A DNA stretch of 64,000 nucleotides from Candidula unifasciata (taxonomy: Eukaryota; Mollusca; Gastropoda; Stylommatophora; Geomitridae). Of this stretch, positions 12,590 to 23,356 are shown one piece after another. The stretch is taken from NCBI GenBank assembly GCA_905116865.2, contig CAJHNH020006024.1, positions 508,577 to 572,576 on the forward strand, given 5' to 3'. The notes under the pieces are model-generated. The model searched no databases. It was not told the origin of the DNA and worked only from the letters and a program-made list of their open reading frames with translations. Numbering within the stretch: the stretch's first letter is position 1; each line of letters begins with the position of its first letter. Made by a program: the position numbers and the translations under genes.

Positions 12590-15409
12590 ATGAACATTGG
12601 TACATGGAATGTCAGAACACTCGTACAAAACGGAAAACTAGATAACATCAAGATGGAAATGAAGAGAATGAACATCAACATACTAGGAATTAGTGAAATG
12701 AGATGGCCAGGAGCAGGGGAAAAGTATTCAGATCAGCACAGAATTATCTACTCGGGAGGGAAAGAATATAGTAAGGGAGTTGGTATTATTTTGGATCCAA
12801 AGAACTCAAAAACTGTTAAAGGATTTTGGACAATATCAGATAGAGTACTATTAGTAAAACTTCGCGGCAGACCGTTTGACATCAACTTAGTACAGATTTA
12901 TGCCCCAACAGCAGATAGTTCAGAGGAAGACATTGACGCATTTTATGATGAGTTAGACATGGCTGTTGATCAATGCAAAAATTGTGAAGTAACAATGGTA
13001 CTTGGAGATTTCAACGCAAAAGTAGGAAGTGAAAAAGTGTACGGAATAACGGGTGGATATGGACTAGGAGAAAAGAATGTGAGAGGTGACAGATTAATAG
13101 CATGGGCTGAGTCGCGCAGCATGATAATAGGTAACACCTGGTTTAAACACCATCCTCGAAGATTGTGGACTTGGAAAAGTCCTGGTGATAATGTCCGCAA
13201 TCAGATTGATTATATTTTGATTTCAAGAAGATTTCAGAGCAGCTTAGTTGGAGCTAAAACTAGACCAGGGGCAGACTGCTTTAGTGACCATGTTCCAGTC
13301 GTAGGAAAAATTAGAATAAAACTAAAGAACATTAGAAAAACACTACAGAACATCAAGTTAAATTTAGGAATTCTTAGAACGGATAAAGAAATTAAGGAAC
13401 AGTACAACGTCACTGTACAAAACCGGTATAATGCAATGGAAATTATACAAACAATTGATGAACAGTGGGAAATGTTGCGTGAGTCAATTCAGCAGACATC
13501 AAAAGAGACAATCCCACCAACCCATACAGTTGCAAAAAAGAAATGGATGTCAACCGAAATTCTGCAGTTGATGGATGAAAGAAGGAAGAAAAAGAATGAT
13601 AAAGAAGAATACTCTAGAATACAAAAAGAAATAGTGAACAAATGCAAAGTGGCTAAAGAAGCCTGGCTGAATCAAATGTGTACAGAGATTGGGGAAAATC
13701 ACGGGAAAGACTCACATTCCATGTACCAACAGATAAATATGTTAACAGGAAAGATGACACGTAACAGCACTGGATGTTTGATATCAAAGGATGGTGACTT
13801 ATTAATGGGACATAGTAATATAATTAACAGATGGACAGAGTATATAGGGGAATTGTATGATGATAATAGACCAGACGTAGAACTGCAGAACAACAATGAT
13901 GGTCCACCAATAATGACTGCAGAAGTTGAAGATGCAATACATCATATGAAGAAAGGAAAAGCACCCGGGCCAGACAACATCTCACTGGAAGAAATCGAAG
14001 CACTGGGAAATTTTGGAATTGAAATAATAACTAAACTTTTAAATGATATTTATAACAGTGGGTATATTCCAAATGACCTTTTAAAATCCATATTTATAGC
14101 TCTGCCGAAGAAACCAGGCACTTTAAAATGTGAAGACCATCGCACAATAAGTCTTATGAGTCACATGACTAAGATTTTACTGAGAATAATTATGAGAAGA
14201 ATAAGAAACAAAATTAAACCAGAAATCAGCGATGAACAATGTGGATTTGTAGAAGGAAAAGGTACAAACAATGCCATATACATCCTAAGGACATTGTCAG
14301 AAAGAGCTATAGAAGTAAAGACTGATTTGTACTTATGCTTCATAGACTATACAAAAGCATTTGACTGTGTGAAGCATGAAGAAGTAATCAAACTGTTAGA
14401 AAAATTAAACATTGATGGGAAAGATCTAAGAATAATAAAGAATATGTATTGGCAGCAAACAGCAGCTATAAGAATTAACAACTGTTTAAGTACATTTCAA
14501 AGCATAAAGAGGGGCGTACGACAAGGATGTGTACTTTCACCTGATTTGTTTTCAATATACAGTGAATATATTATGAGATCTTTAATTGATATGCCCGGAA
14601 TCGTGGTTGGTGGGCACAATATAAACAATTTACGTTATGCTGATGACACAGTCTTGATAGCAACAAGTCCGAAAGAATTACAGGAAATGATAGACATTGT
14701 GGTGTTAGAAAGTGGAAGAATGGGCCTCAGTTTGAATAATGGGAAGACAGAAGTAATGGTGGTATCAAAGAAACAAATTATTCCTAAATGTGTAATAAAA
14801 GTCAATGGTGTTATTTTAAGACAAGTACAGAAATTTAAGTATCTGGGCACATGGATAACATCAGATGGAAGATGCATAACTGAAATAAGAAACAGAATTG
14901 GACAGGCAAAAACTGCATTTTATAAAATGAAAAACATCTTGTGCAATATATCCTTGTCATTGAGAGTTAGAAAAAGAATTCTTGCTTGCTACATACATAC
15001 AGTTTTAACATATGGATGTGAATCCTGGACAATCGGTAGGCAGGCCAAACAATTTTTAGAGGCCTCAGAGATGTGGTTTTACAGAAGAATGCTTAGAATA
15101 CCTTGGACAGCCAAAAAGAGCAACCAAGAGGTTTTGAAAGAGGCGGGAGACCGAAGACAACTTATCACTGACATCAGAAGGAGACAGTCATCATTTTTCG
15201 GCCATGTTATGAGAAGAGGGAAGATAGAACATGTTGTGACCACTGGAAAGATCTGTGGAAGGAGGGATAGAGGAAGACAGCGAGAGAAGATGCTTGACAG
15301 TCTTGTTGCATGGCATGGAGGTGTGTCGGCACACGAACTGATACATGCTGCAGGAGATCGCGGATTATGGAGAGGCATGATCGCCCACGCCAGTCGGCAA
15401 GGCACCTGA
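12590..15409 (+). CDS. LINE endonuclease/reverse transcriptase, intact (939 aa)
   Basis: Encodes the retrotransposition protein: an apurinic-type endonuclease nicks target DNA and the reverse transcriptase copies element RNA at the nick. The endonuclease spans about residues 1-240, with GTWNVRTL at 4-11, ISEMRW near 34, QIYAPT, LGDFNAKVG near 138 and SDHVPV near 232, all expected catalytic motifs. The RT follows, with GKAPGPDN near 456, FIDYTKAFD near 584, RQGCVLSP, YADD near 683 (catalytic Asp pair) and KFKYLGTWITSDG. The C-terminal part has LTYGCESWTI and SSFFGHVMRR. No stop or frameshift is visible, and the length suits an RTE ORF2. Many annotation pipelines call such proteins craniofacial development protein 2-like. 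Fragments of relatives lie at 18241, 23165 and 63205. Confidence 0.95.
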   Translation: MNIGTWNVRTLVQNGKLDNIKMEMKRMNINILGISEMRWPGAGEKYSDQHRIIYSGGKEYSKGVGIILDPKNSKTVKGFWTISDRVLLVKLRGRPFDINLVQIYAPTADSSEEDIDAFYDELDMAVDQCKNCEVTMVLGDFNAKVGSEKVYGITGGYGLGEKNVRGDRLIAWAESRSMIIGNTWFKHHPRRLWTWKSPGDNVRNQIDYILISRRFQSSLVGAKTRPGADCFSDHVPVVGKIRIKLKNIRKTLQNIKLNLGILRTDKEIKEQYNVTVQNRYNAMEIIQTIDEQWEMLRESIQQTSKETIPPTHTVAKKKWMSTEILQLMDERRKKKNDKEEYSRIQKEIVNKCKVAKEAWLNQMCTEIGENHGKDSHSMYQQINMLTGKMTRNSTGCLISKDGDLLMGHSNIINRWTEYIGELYDDNRPDVELQNNNDGPPIMTAEVEDAIHHMKKGKAPGPDNISLEEIEALGNFGIEIITKLLNDIYNSGYIPNDLLKSIFIALPKKPGTLKCEDHRTISLMSHMTKILLRIIMRRIRNKIKPEISDEQCGFVEGKGTNNAIYILRTLSERAIEVKTDLYLCFIDYTKAFDCVKHEEVIKLLEKLNIDGKDLRIIKNMYWQQTAAIRINNCLSTFQSIKRGVRQGCVLSPDLFSIYSEYIMRSLIDMPGIVVGGHNINNLRYADDTVLIATSPKELQEMIDIVVLESGRMGLSLNNGKTEVMVVSKKQIIPKCVIKVNGVILRQVQKFKYLGTWITSDGRCITEIRNRIGQAKTAFYKMKNILCNISLSLRVRKRILACYIHTVLTYGCESWTIGRQAKQFLEASEMWFYRRMLRIPWTAKKSNQEVLKEAGDRRQLITDIRRRQSSFFGHVMRRGKIEHVVTTGKICGRRDRGRQREKMLDSLVAWHGGVSAHELIHAAGDRGLWRGMIAHASRQGT

Positions 15410-15639
15410 TGATGATGATGATGAATGTTAAATCCAGTTCCTTGGGATAGGTTGAGTTAATTTAATAACTGCTTGGGGCTGAAAGAGTTCATAGTTCATC
15501 ATCATCCTGTTGTGACATTTATACGTCATATAGGGCTTGCAATCTATTCCTTCTATCCTGCAGAATTGGAAACACCCCGATTAATTACCACTCCCGCCCA
15601 GGTAATGTAAATTATCTACATAGATGTCTCTTTGCTGAG

Positions 15640-15933
15640 TCAGGAAAAGTGCATGACATTACACTGCAAAAGCAAATTGATGTCACTTACTGCAACAAAC
15701 AAATTATACCGGTTACCGTTCCTGGTCTGCTAAAAGAGGTTGAGGCAGTGACAAAAGCTTTCTACTGGCTTCAGAAACAGCTGTACTCATGTCATGATTG
15801 TAACAGACAAAGCATGATGAGAAAGGTGGAGAAAGGCATGCTCTGTGCAAATTGGCAAGCATCGACTCAGCGGTTCCTGGTATTTAGCATGCTTTGTATC
15901 TTTTCTTTGGGGCAGGAAGGTGTGTTGGGAAAT
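15640..15933 (+). mobile_element. RNase H-bearing LINE fragment, left half of a split copy
   Basis: Reads EVEAVTKAFYWLQKQ and GMLCANWQAS, matching the RNase H domain of the copy at 24040-24787 (MEVEAVTAAFHWLE, GMLRAEWHAS). It breaks at ...QEGVLG and resumes at 16581 as NEQTERLAGAAPLG, the continuation expected from GVLGKEQADRLVGSAQLG in the other copy. Confidence 0.8.
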
Positions 15934-16580
15934 CATCATCATTTCTCGTTAGGCCTAGTGGCACATGAGGCTTCAGAGAGGACTTTCCATGCTTTCCTGT
16001 CCTGTGCAATCTTCAATGCAGTTTTCCATGTCAAAGATGCCGCACTCAGGTCACTTTCCATCGTTCGTCTCCATGTTGTTTTTGGGCGCCCCTGTTTTCT
16101 CTTTCCCTCTGGTGTCCATGTGAGAACTGTTTTGGCAGGTATATCAGAAGTCATTCTCATAACGTGGACAAGCCATTTCCATCTTTTCTTGGTAATCATA
16201 CTGTCTAAAGTTTCTTGGTTTGTGGTTTGAAGTAGTTTAGTGTTTGAGATTGTATCTGGCCAGAAAATTTTGATAATTCTACGTAGACATGTGTGGTGGA
16301 AGGTGGACAGCTTATGTGCATCCTTTTTGGTCATTCTCCAGCATTCTGCTCCATAGAGAAGAACTGGCAAAATGATGCTCTTGTAGAGTCGGAGTTTCGT
16401 TCCTCTGCAGTAATTGTTGGATTTCCAGATTTGCCTCATCCTTCCAAAAGCAGCTCTAGCTTTGTTCAGACGTGACTGTATGTCTTCCTCTATCCCTCCC
16501 AGTAGGGACACCACACTGCCAAGATACGTGAAATATTCTACATTTTCAAGTGATTGGTTACTTATGGTCATTGGTTGTTA
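15934..16580 (-). mobile_element. 5'-truncated LINE inserted in an RNase H LINE
   Basis: Minus-strand element flanked by the 9-bp direct repeat TTGGGAAAT (15925-15933 and 16581-16589). Its 3' end is an ATGATGATG tail (CATCATCAT at 15934). The frame (minus, 16571 to 15939) reads VEYFTYLGSVVSLLGGIEED, ILPVLLYGAECWRMT, LRRIIKIFWPD, TPEGKRKQGRPKTTWRRTME, the C-terminal reverse transcriptase-thumb part of an RTE-like LINE. A shorter copy of the family lies at 26605-26925. Confidence 0.92.
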
Positions 16581-16660
16581 TTGGGAAATGAACAGACAGA
16601 AAGATTAGCTGGTGCTGCACCACTGGGTAGTGATGATACATGATTTCGTCTAGGCCCTTT
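16581..16660 (+). mobile_element. RNase H-bearing LINE fragment, right half of the split copy
   Basis: Continues the reading frame interrupted at 15933 (GNEQTERLAGAAPLGSDDT, with degenerate stops). Confidence 0.7.
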
Positions 16661-16664
16661 TTAA

Positions 16665-17130
16665 GTGAACAATTCAGAAGTGCAAACAGATCATTACATT
16701 GTGGAGAGAGTTATGATTTGGGTTATCTTCCGGCACTCCGGACACGTCCACAGGTGCTCAGATTCCCCCTTCAGCATATACATCAGCGTCCTGTGGTTGA
16801 TTGTCAGAGTTCTATGCTGGTTTACAAGACTTCTCGTGTGTCCAGTGTGCTTCTCGTGCCTGGCTGTGCCCATCTTTACTCCCAATTATTGCACTCTTAG
16901 CAAAGATGTGGATGTGCTGCTCCCAAAATCCTCCGATCGTCCTACCTCTCTAATGGCATTAACAATGTCGTCATGATGCATGGGCCAGCCCTCTGTAACT
17001 AAGGCAGAGCTGGCTTATCTGTCGGCTCTTTCACTGTCAACAACACCTGCATGTCCTGGGACACGTGGAGAGAATGGTGCAGCTGGGAATGATCATGAGA
17101 TCTGGCCAGCACTCTCCTCTCAAAAGAAAG
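16665..17130 (-). mobile_element. Antisense RNase H LINE fragments
   Basis: Minus strand gives a Cys/His-rich terminal part (HLWTCPECRKITQI) and, near 16980-17070, degenerate RNase H sequence like the SRxPGHAGV...ADRLA region. A related antisense piece lies at 40405-40640. Confidence 0.55.
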
Positions 17131-17330
17131 GCAAAATGGACATATCAAACTGCCAATGGTATCGTCAGCATTGGAACTATTCAATGGCTGCTGAAGATGA
17201 GGATGAAGTGCTTATGGATTTCCAGTGTGATGTGATATTGTTTCTTAACTCAATTCAACTCAACTTCTTGTATCCTGATATGCAATCTTTTCAATTTCAG
17301 GAATGGAATTCAGCACCTTCATTTTAAGGT
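17131..17330 (+). mobile_element. 3' end of an RNase H LINE
   Basis: Shares with 24660-24787 and 27240-27355 the block ATTGGAACTxTTC..TGGCTGCTGAAGATG, then TTTATGG...TGTGATGTnGATT, and the AATTCAACTCAAC end. Confidence 0.6.
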
Positions 17331-17613
17331 TTCCCTTAGACATCTTTGTTTCCTGAATCCACCCATTTCAGTACTTGTTTGGTTATTCTCAGTATACTTC
17401 TCCCAATATATCATCATATTCTTTGTTTTATAAATGTTGATACCAGATTTAACATTCACCAATTTCTTTATGAACCTCTTTTCTACATTTCACCGGAATT
17501 ACATTAAAACTGAAACAACATTAGAACTGAAAATTTGTAATTTGTTTTAAAAACTGAATAGTTTAGAGTTCCATATGTTGTTTAGGGGATTTAAAAAGTT
17601 CTGCCTGCATTAA

Positions 17614-17751
17614 CTCATTGAGTCCCAAGGAACGCATCATACGTTCATAGGTTCCTACCTAGAAGCCCAATGAACGCATGATGCGCCGATTTTATAACTC
17701 TATTTACTACCCTCCTGGACTGTGATGCTAAACCCCCTGGGACTCAAAGAG
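17614..17751. mobile_element. piggyBac-like MITE (138 bp)
   Basis: Ends in inverted repeats (CTCATTGAGTCCCAAGG at left, CCCCTGGGACTCAAAGAG at right) and is flanked by TTAA (17610-17613) and TCAA (17752-17755). TTAA targets and terminal repeats starting near TTAACYCTTTNAGTCCC are typical of piggyBac-superfamily MITEs. Sister copy at 39639-39780. Confidence 0.82.
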
Positions 17752-17759
17752 TCAACAGG

Positions 17760-18045
17760 TGCAGACTGATCCCCATGTGAGTTCTGAGTTCCTATTTGGA
17801 GTTCGTGGTTAGACACACTGGACCCCCCCCCAAGTAAAAAACAAGCATGTCATAACAGTAAACTAATTAGGGGTGTATCCTTCTAAACTGGAGTGCAATA
17901 AGAGACAAGGAACCAACAGTCTGCTTACAAATAAGCCAGATTTGTAAAATGGATGTGCATGCAAAACTGAAGGTCCCAAACAAGATTTAAGTCCAAAAGT
18001 GGACGAACAACCAAAACTATCCAATGGAGTTCACACAAAGAAGTG
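17760..18045 (+). mobile_element. Family D repeat copy
   Basis: Contains CCCCATGTGAGTTCTGAGTT, AAGAGACAAGGAACCAACAG and TTAAGTCCAAAAGTGGACGA as in the other copies; the AAG tail is short and degenerate. Confidence 0.78.
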
Positions 18046-18089
18046 GTAAAATGTGATAACAAGCAATCAAAATGAGCAACCATCAAGAA

Positions 18090-18340
18090 ACATTATAATA
18101 AATGGAGATACCAGAACAGGTAACAAGGTTCTTCTATCTTGGACATGTAACAACAGATGATGGCAGATGTGAAACAGAAATGAACAAGAGCATTAGGATG
18201 ACCACAAATATTTTCAACATGAGAACAGTATTATTATCTTAATAGATGTTATTTTGAGATAAGTACAGAAGTTTAGCATCTAGGAACATCGATAACACAA
18301 GAGGGAAGATATTTCACAAATTCAAGAAGCAGATGTGGGA
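18090..18340 (+). mobile_element. Degenerate RTE-like LINE fragments
   Basis: 18100-18236 reads QVTRFFYLGHVTTDDGRCE and MNKSIRMTTNIF, the region after the RT palm. 18241-18310 is a second piece related to 14811-14875 of the intact LINE (GATGTTATTTTGAGATAAG, then CATCTAGGAACATCGATAAC). Confidence 0.7.
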
Positions 18341-19110
18341 AGGGTGGTTCGTGGCAAAGGTAAAGAGCACCAGGTAAAGTCCTAGGAAGTAAAGGCGGTC
18401 AGTGTGATGTTAACCACATCACCCACTCAGATTCTCCTAAGCTGCTGTTCTTCCTCAACCTGCAGCCCCTTCTTCTTTTTCTCTGTCTTCTCCTCTGTAT
18501 CTCCTTTCACACTTTGCACAACTTTAAAGTCAACTTTTACTATCTGTTATAAACATAGAGGGGAAAGAGGCAGTATAAAACAAAAAAATATCAGGCCACC
18601 TCTGGAGCTTTTAAGTAACATGCACTGTGTAACACTGACAAACACCCATTCTGTTGTAAGAGACTGAGCCTCTGATGAGTGAAGTCAAGTCTTTTTGCCT
18701 TTAAACTGTGGAAACTTTCATTACTGACTGTATTTACCACTTTGTATATGGTTTTGGTAAAGGGAAAGGGGTATCTTTGGTCTGAGGATTCAGGGCCTCG
18801 TGAAAAGTACAGTCACCATGAACTGTGCAGGTTAGGATTTTTAACTTTGCCCCTGAGAAAAATAATTTCTATCACCTTGCAGAAAATGTACAACTGGGTC
18901 TTGTGCATGAGTAGGACCCTCTTCCACACCTCCTGGCATATTGGGGATATAAGGCACTCGGTGGGTGATGTGGTTAACATCACACTGACTGCCTTTACTT
19001 CCTAGGACTTTACCTGGTGCCATGAACAACCCTTCCCCCCCCCCTCCCAAATCTGCTTCTTTAATTTGTGAAATGTCTTCTATCTTGTGTTATCCATGTT
19101 CCTAGATGGC
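18276..19110. repeat. Inverted duplication, ~150-bp arms and ~530-bp loop
   Basis: Arm 18276-18426 and the reverse complement of arm 18961-19110 share the same order: an RTE fragment (CATCTAGGAACAT, ATAACACAAGA), AAATTCAAGAAGCAGAT, then a SINE body (CACCAGGTAAAGTCCTAGG, GTGATGTTAACCACATCACC). The loop 18427-18960 has no recognised gene. Confidence 0.88.
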
Positions 19111-20280
19111 TTCCCCCACTGGTCACTACAACTATGCATATTGCCATTTTGAAAGTAATGGATTCATGATCTGGCATTACGATTATTTCCTCACTTTAAT
19201 ATCTCATGTAAATCCTTCTGGTACTGAAAGAGTTAAAACAGTTGCATGACTAACATATCTACATATATAAGCACATAGCAACACAAGTGTACTCACATTT
19301 TATCTGCCAGTTGATCTCTTGCAGGTAAATAATATATGATGTTCCAGCTCATATGTAATCCTTCTTCATAAGCAATCAGATTTCTGGATTATGCAGTAAG
19401 AAAGGAAAAATATAAACTTGTCATTTGTCAATATTTATAATTAGGGATGATGCTACTGTCATGGATGCTAGGCAGCATTGAATTCCTACTTCCAGGTCTG
19501 CGCACAAAAACATATTGTGACCATGAACAATATCTGAAAACTGACACCCATTTTATATATATTATTTGGTACATTTGACTGACGTTAAATCTCCATTCTA
19601 GTATTAGGAATTATTTAACTGAAAACAAATTGTGAAACCAAAAATTTTTTCGTTTTCACCATGCATTCATTATTTGGCTATTAACAATCTGCTGAAGGAT
19701 ATGTAAAAGTTTGTCACTATCTCTTCAATTAGCGAGATTACCATAATTTGTGATGATCTTTTGCATCCTGTGTTAATTTTTACACAAATATGGGAAGTTT
19801 AACAAAGACTGGTTTCCGATGAGTGTTGAAGAAAATATTTTTTCTGTGCCCATGTTGTTTCGTTATGATTGGAAAGCAATCAAGATGGCGGATTATGTAT
19901 ATGTTTTACAGTTTATAATTAACTAATAATTTGATTGCCCAAAACGCAGATTTCATTTCCCTTAAAATTAAAATGTTTATGTTGATTACATTTTATAATT
20001 TAACATGACTTGAAACATGTCAAAGGTAAGTTTTTCACAGGTCTATTGTTTGTCACTAAGCCTTCTATCATCATCCCATCATGACAGTCTCAGCTAGTGA
20101 GTATTTTACTATAATTATTCTAATATTATGGCAGGGTGATTACCATTATTTGACCAATATTTTTACAATCTACAACACTTCAGCTTTTTTAATACATTTA
20201 TCATAATTTTCATGTGATGAAATACCAGAATCCATAACTTATCAGATTCCACTATAATTTGGTATAATAATAATAAAGTG
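19111..20280. other. AT-rich intergenic sequence, no gene recognised
   Basis: No coding similarity. A solitary piggyBac-like terminal motif (GGTACTGAAAGAGTTAA) lies near 19220-19236; no convincing partner was seen. Confidence 0.45.
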
Positions 20281-20682
20281 GGCTATCCTCCGAATAACGG
20301 GCACATATGTGGCGGCCAAAAACAGGGCCTCAGTCTCATGTAAATTGCGGACTTTTGGCGACTTAATTTGCAAACTTCCGGCGACTACCGCCAGCGCCGA
20401 GAGTATCTCCCACGCCGCTACGCGGGGCATGGATTGAGGCTAAACTAGATGGCTGGGGCTTATGAGCAAAGCTGCATGAGATGTGGAAGCTGAGACCCAG
20501 CCATCTAGTTTAGTCCCAATCCACGCCGCGCGTAGCGACGTGGGTGATACTCTTGGCGGTGGCGGTAGTCCCGGAAGTCCGCAAATCAAGTCGCCGGAAG
20601 AGCGCAATTGACATGTGACTGAGGCCCTGTAGGGGTGTTTTTGCGGCTGCCATAATATGTGCCCGTTATTCGGGGGATAGCC
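20281..20682. mobile_element. Foldback element, copy 2 (402 bp)
   Basis: Starts GGCTATCCTCCGAATAACGG and ends with the inverted form (CCGTTATTCGGGGGATAGCC with small changes). Matching arms continue inward through CAGGGCCTCAGTC / GACTGAGGCCCTG. The core is CTAAACTAGATGGCTGGG / CCCAGCCATCTAGTTTAG inside arms with GAGAGTATC and CGCCGC, as in copy 1. Nearly the whole element can fold on itself. Confidence 0.9.
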
Positions 20683-21669
20683 ATAATATGGTCTACGCTA
20701 CTAAACTGTTAAAATCTCCATTTAGAATTGACTTACAGTCTTCATTGAGGTATTGCGTGAATTGTTATTATAATCTCTATCTAGATGTAACAGTTTCATA
20801 AGTAAAAACTGAATATACAAAACTTCACTAGCATCCCGTATGTATACAATATAATATATAATATCTAGCACCTTACTAGTATGGCTTAGCTTGCCCTTAC
20901 AAGGGCGGTTGGCAAATTGTAGTTTACAGCTAGGCTGCAATATCTGTGCTTTTTGGCTAAAAACACTCAATTTCAGCAAAACCGTAAATAGTTAGGTACC
21001 TTTAAATTTTTTTTTTTTTTAAATTGAAATCCAAAACTAATAATATAATATTGCTGTAACTGTAAGTAAGTATTAAACTATTAGTAAACTTATGCACAGT
21101 TAAACAAATTATAATATATTATTATTAATCAATAAGCATATCTAAGTAAGTCAATACTACAATTTTAATACTAATATGGATAGTATCAGTCATAAATATA
21201 CTATCTAAGACAATGAAAATGCACCAAAATGTTATTGTTAAAATTAATTGTGTTGTTTACCTAATTCTTCAACTTGTTACCAAACTTATGTGGCAGCTGT
21301 ATGCGCTTCTTATATCAAATGCATAATTCTAAAAAGTTATGTGAATAGGTTACCTTAACGATCATAATGTTCCGAATTGTGTTAAGGTAATGTTGTACAA
21401 GATGTTCCTTGACCAGACAACATCACTAAGGTGTCTCTGTTACGCCATCTTTATTGGCGAGACAAACATTAATTTGCGACAGTGCACTGGATAGGAATTT
21501 ACATTTTTCCTAAATTTTGATAGTATGTCATTTATTTACCACCAAAATGTTTTTACATATATTAACAATCTAAATATCGTTCAATAAAGACGAATATGCA
21601 TGTTCAATATAAATAATATTTTTAATGACAACTAATTTATTTTTTATAATAATCTAATCCATGTTTTAT
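20683..21669. other. AT-rich intergenic sequence, no gene recognised
   Basis: Low-complexity A/T-rich DNA with no supported coding region or repeat. Confidence 0.5.
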
Positions 21670-22090
21670 AATACCTCCCCGAAGTAAAAGGACCCTTTTC
21701 CACGCCTTTAGGGGTATAGGAATATAAAGGTTAGTTGCGTGGACGTTGCAGAACCAACCCTAACAGCCCCTGGCTGTTTAGTGGTTTCTCTAGGCAAATT
21801 TACGCCCAGTAGTTTGCCATTGCTACTGGACGGTCGGCTTTCTTGATACCACTGTCGAAAGCAACGCAAGGCGCGTGGCCCGCAGCTATGATCGAACCCG
21901 GTATTACGAAGCGTTCGCATCGACAGCCACAGAGCCATCATTGGAAATATAGGGCTAGAAATATATTTTTATAGGCAGTCGGCACTTGGTGGGTGATGTG
22001 GTCAGCATCACTCCGACCGCCTCTACTTCCCAGGACTGCACCTGGTATCCCCTCAAGGCTGCGTCGACCTGGAAATCAAGGTCATTTAAT
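21670..22090 (-). mobile_element. tRNA-derived SINE A interrupted by SINE B
   Basis: Outer parts match SINE A (CCTTTTCCACGCCTTTAGGG at left; CACTTGGTGGGTGATGTGGT, CTTCCCAGGACTGCACCTGG, GTCGACCTGG at right). The middle, about 21718-21943, is SINE B in minus orientation, with pol III box-like TGGCTCTGTGGC and GGGTTCGATCA on the minus strand. The near-duplicate GGAATATA / GGAAATATA borders suggest its target duplication. Confidence 0.8.
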
Positions 22091-23160
22091 TCCTCCCAAA
22101 AGCCATTATATAATCACCAAATATTGTAGACAACATTATCCCATCCAAGAAAGGTGGCTGAATAGCTACACCAATTTTTTTCCCCATAAGACTCGCTTTA
22201 TCACCTTCTAGAAAGGGACAATGTACGGTCGACCCTAAATCCAGAAGTGGACAGTGTGTTATATTGAGACAAGGGACAGTGCACATTAGACTTATGTTCA
22301 CATTTGTCCGTGTAGGAATCACGGAGATGTGAATCCTGCAAGCTGGCACCATGAAATGCTGAGCATATGCTCCAACGCTAACCTGTATGCTGCTAACAGA
22401 AAAGCAATTTTACCTGTTGAAACTTTAAGGAAGACAAGGCTGTTTGGTACACGGGGAGATATGGACTGTACGATAGCTTTCATACAGGCTACCGGCCCCC
22501 TGGTATAATTTTGTTTTCATGACAGAAAGATCGAAGAAGAAGTAGAAAATGATTTGATTAAAAGCTTTACCAACTGACGTGGGGTATCACGTTTCTTCAC
22601 ATCTTTTTACTTCCAACTATCTGTATCAATTTTGACAACCATCATTAAAAAGATATTTGTCAATGGTGCCAAACATAAGTTGTTATTGCATCAACTAAAA
22701 CATTAATGAACTACTATGTGGATGTTTAATTATACTACAAATCAGTGTGGTGGGGGGGGGGGGGTGAGAGAGAGAAAGCGAGAAGGGTTCTTGTTGAAAT
22801 AATGAATCAAAATCAAGAACTGATTACTCCGTCCTCACCTTCAGTAGCCAACTGATGTTTGCATCTGTAACCTAATCTGAAGTCTGCGCCTAAAGCTCTA
22901 AGTTATAAGATTTTTCATTGAATGGTGAATAGGCTATTAAAATAATCACCACACATCGGTGCACATGTGAACTGATTTCCAAAAAACCTCCAAAAGTTTT
23001 TATAGCCTATTTTTTTTTTTTTTTTTTTTAAGGGGTACATAAATTATTATTGATTTTGTAACTGTATAAATGCCAACCAATGATAAAATACTGAACTAAC
23101 AAATCCACACAACTGCCAAATGAGTAATAGGGATAGTCAAGAAAAGAAGAATAAAGCCTA
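22091..23160. other. Intergenic, homopolymer tracts, no gene
   Basis: Contains a G tract near 22747-22764 and a T tract near 23010-23029; otherwise unrecognised. Confidence 0.5.
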
Positions 23161-23164
23161 AATT

Positions 23165-23310
23165 TATAATAAAAGTCAGAGCGTTATTTCAGAACAAGTA
23201 CACAAATATAAGTATCTAGGCACGTGGATAACATCCGACGGAAGATGTATCATAGAGATAAAGAGCAGAATATGACAAACCAGACCTGTATTTTTCAAAC
23301 TAAGATCCCC

Positions 23311-23356
<46 letters not shown>

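Larger units (their letters stand above)
12102..15423 (+). mobile_element. Full-length RTE-like LINE
   Basis: A 3.3-kb unit flanked by the 12-bp direct repeat AATGTTAAATCC at 12090-12101 and 15424-15435, read as the target-site duplication. It has a 5' leader of about 490 bp, a short upstream ORF, one long endonuclease/reverse transcriptase ORF and a short (GAT)n 3' end without poly(A). One ORF with an APE endonuclease and a simple-repeat tail fit the RTE/BovB group. The open ORF and perfect duplication suggest recent insertion. Confidence 0.93.
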
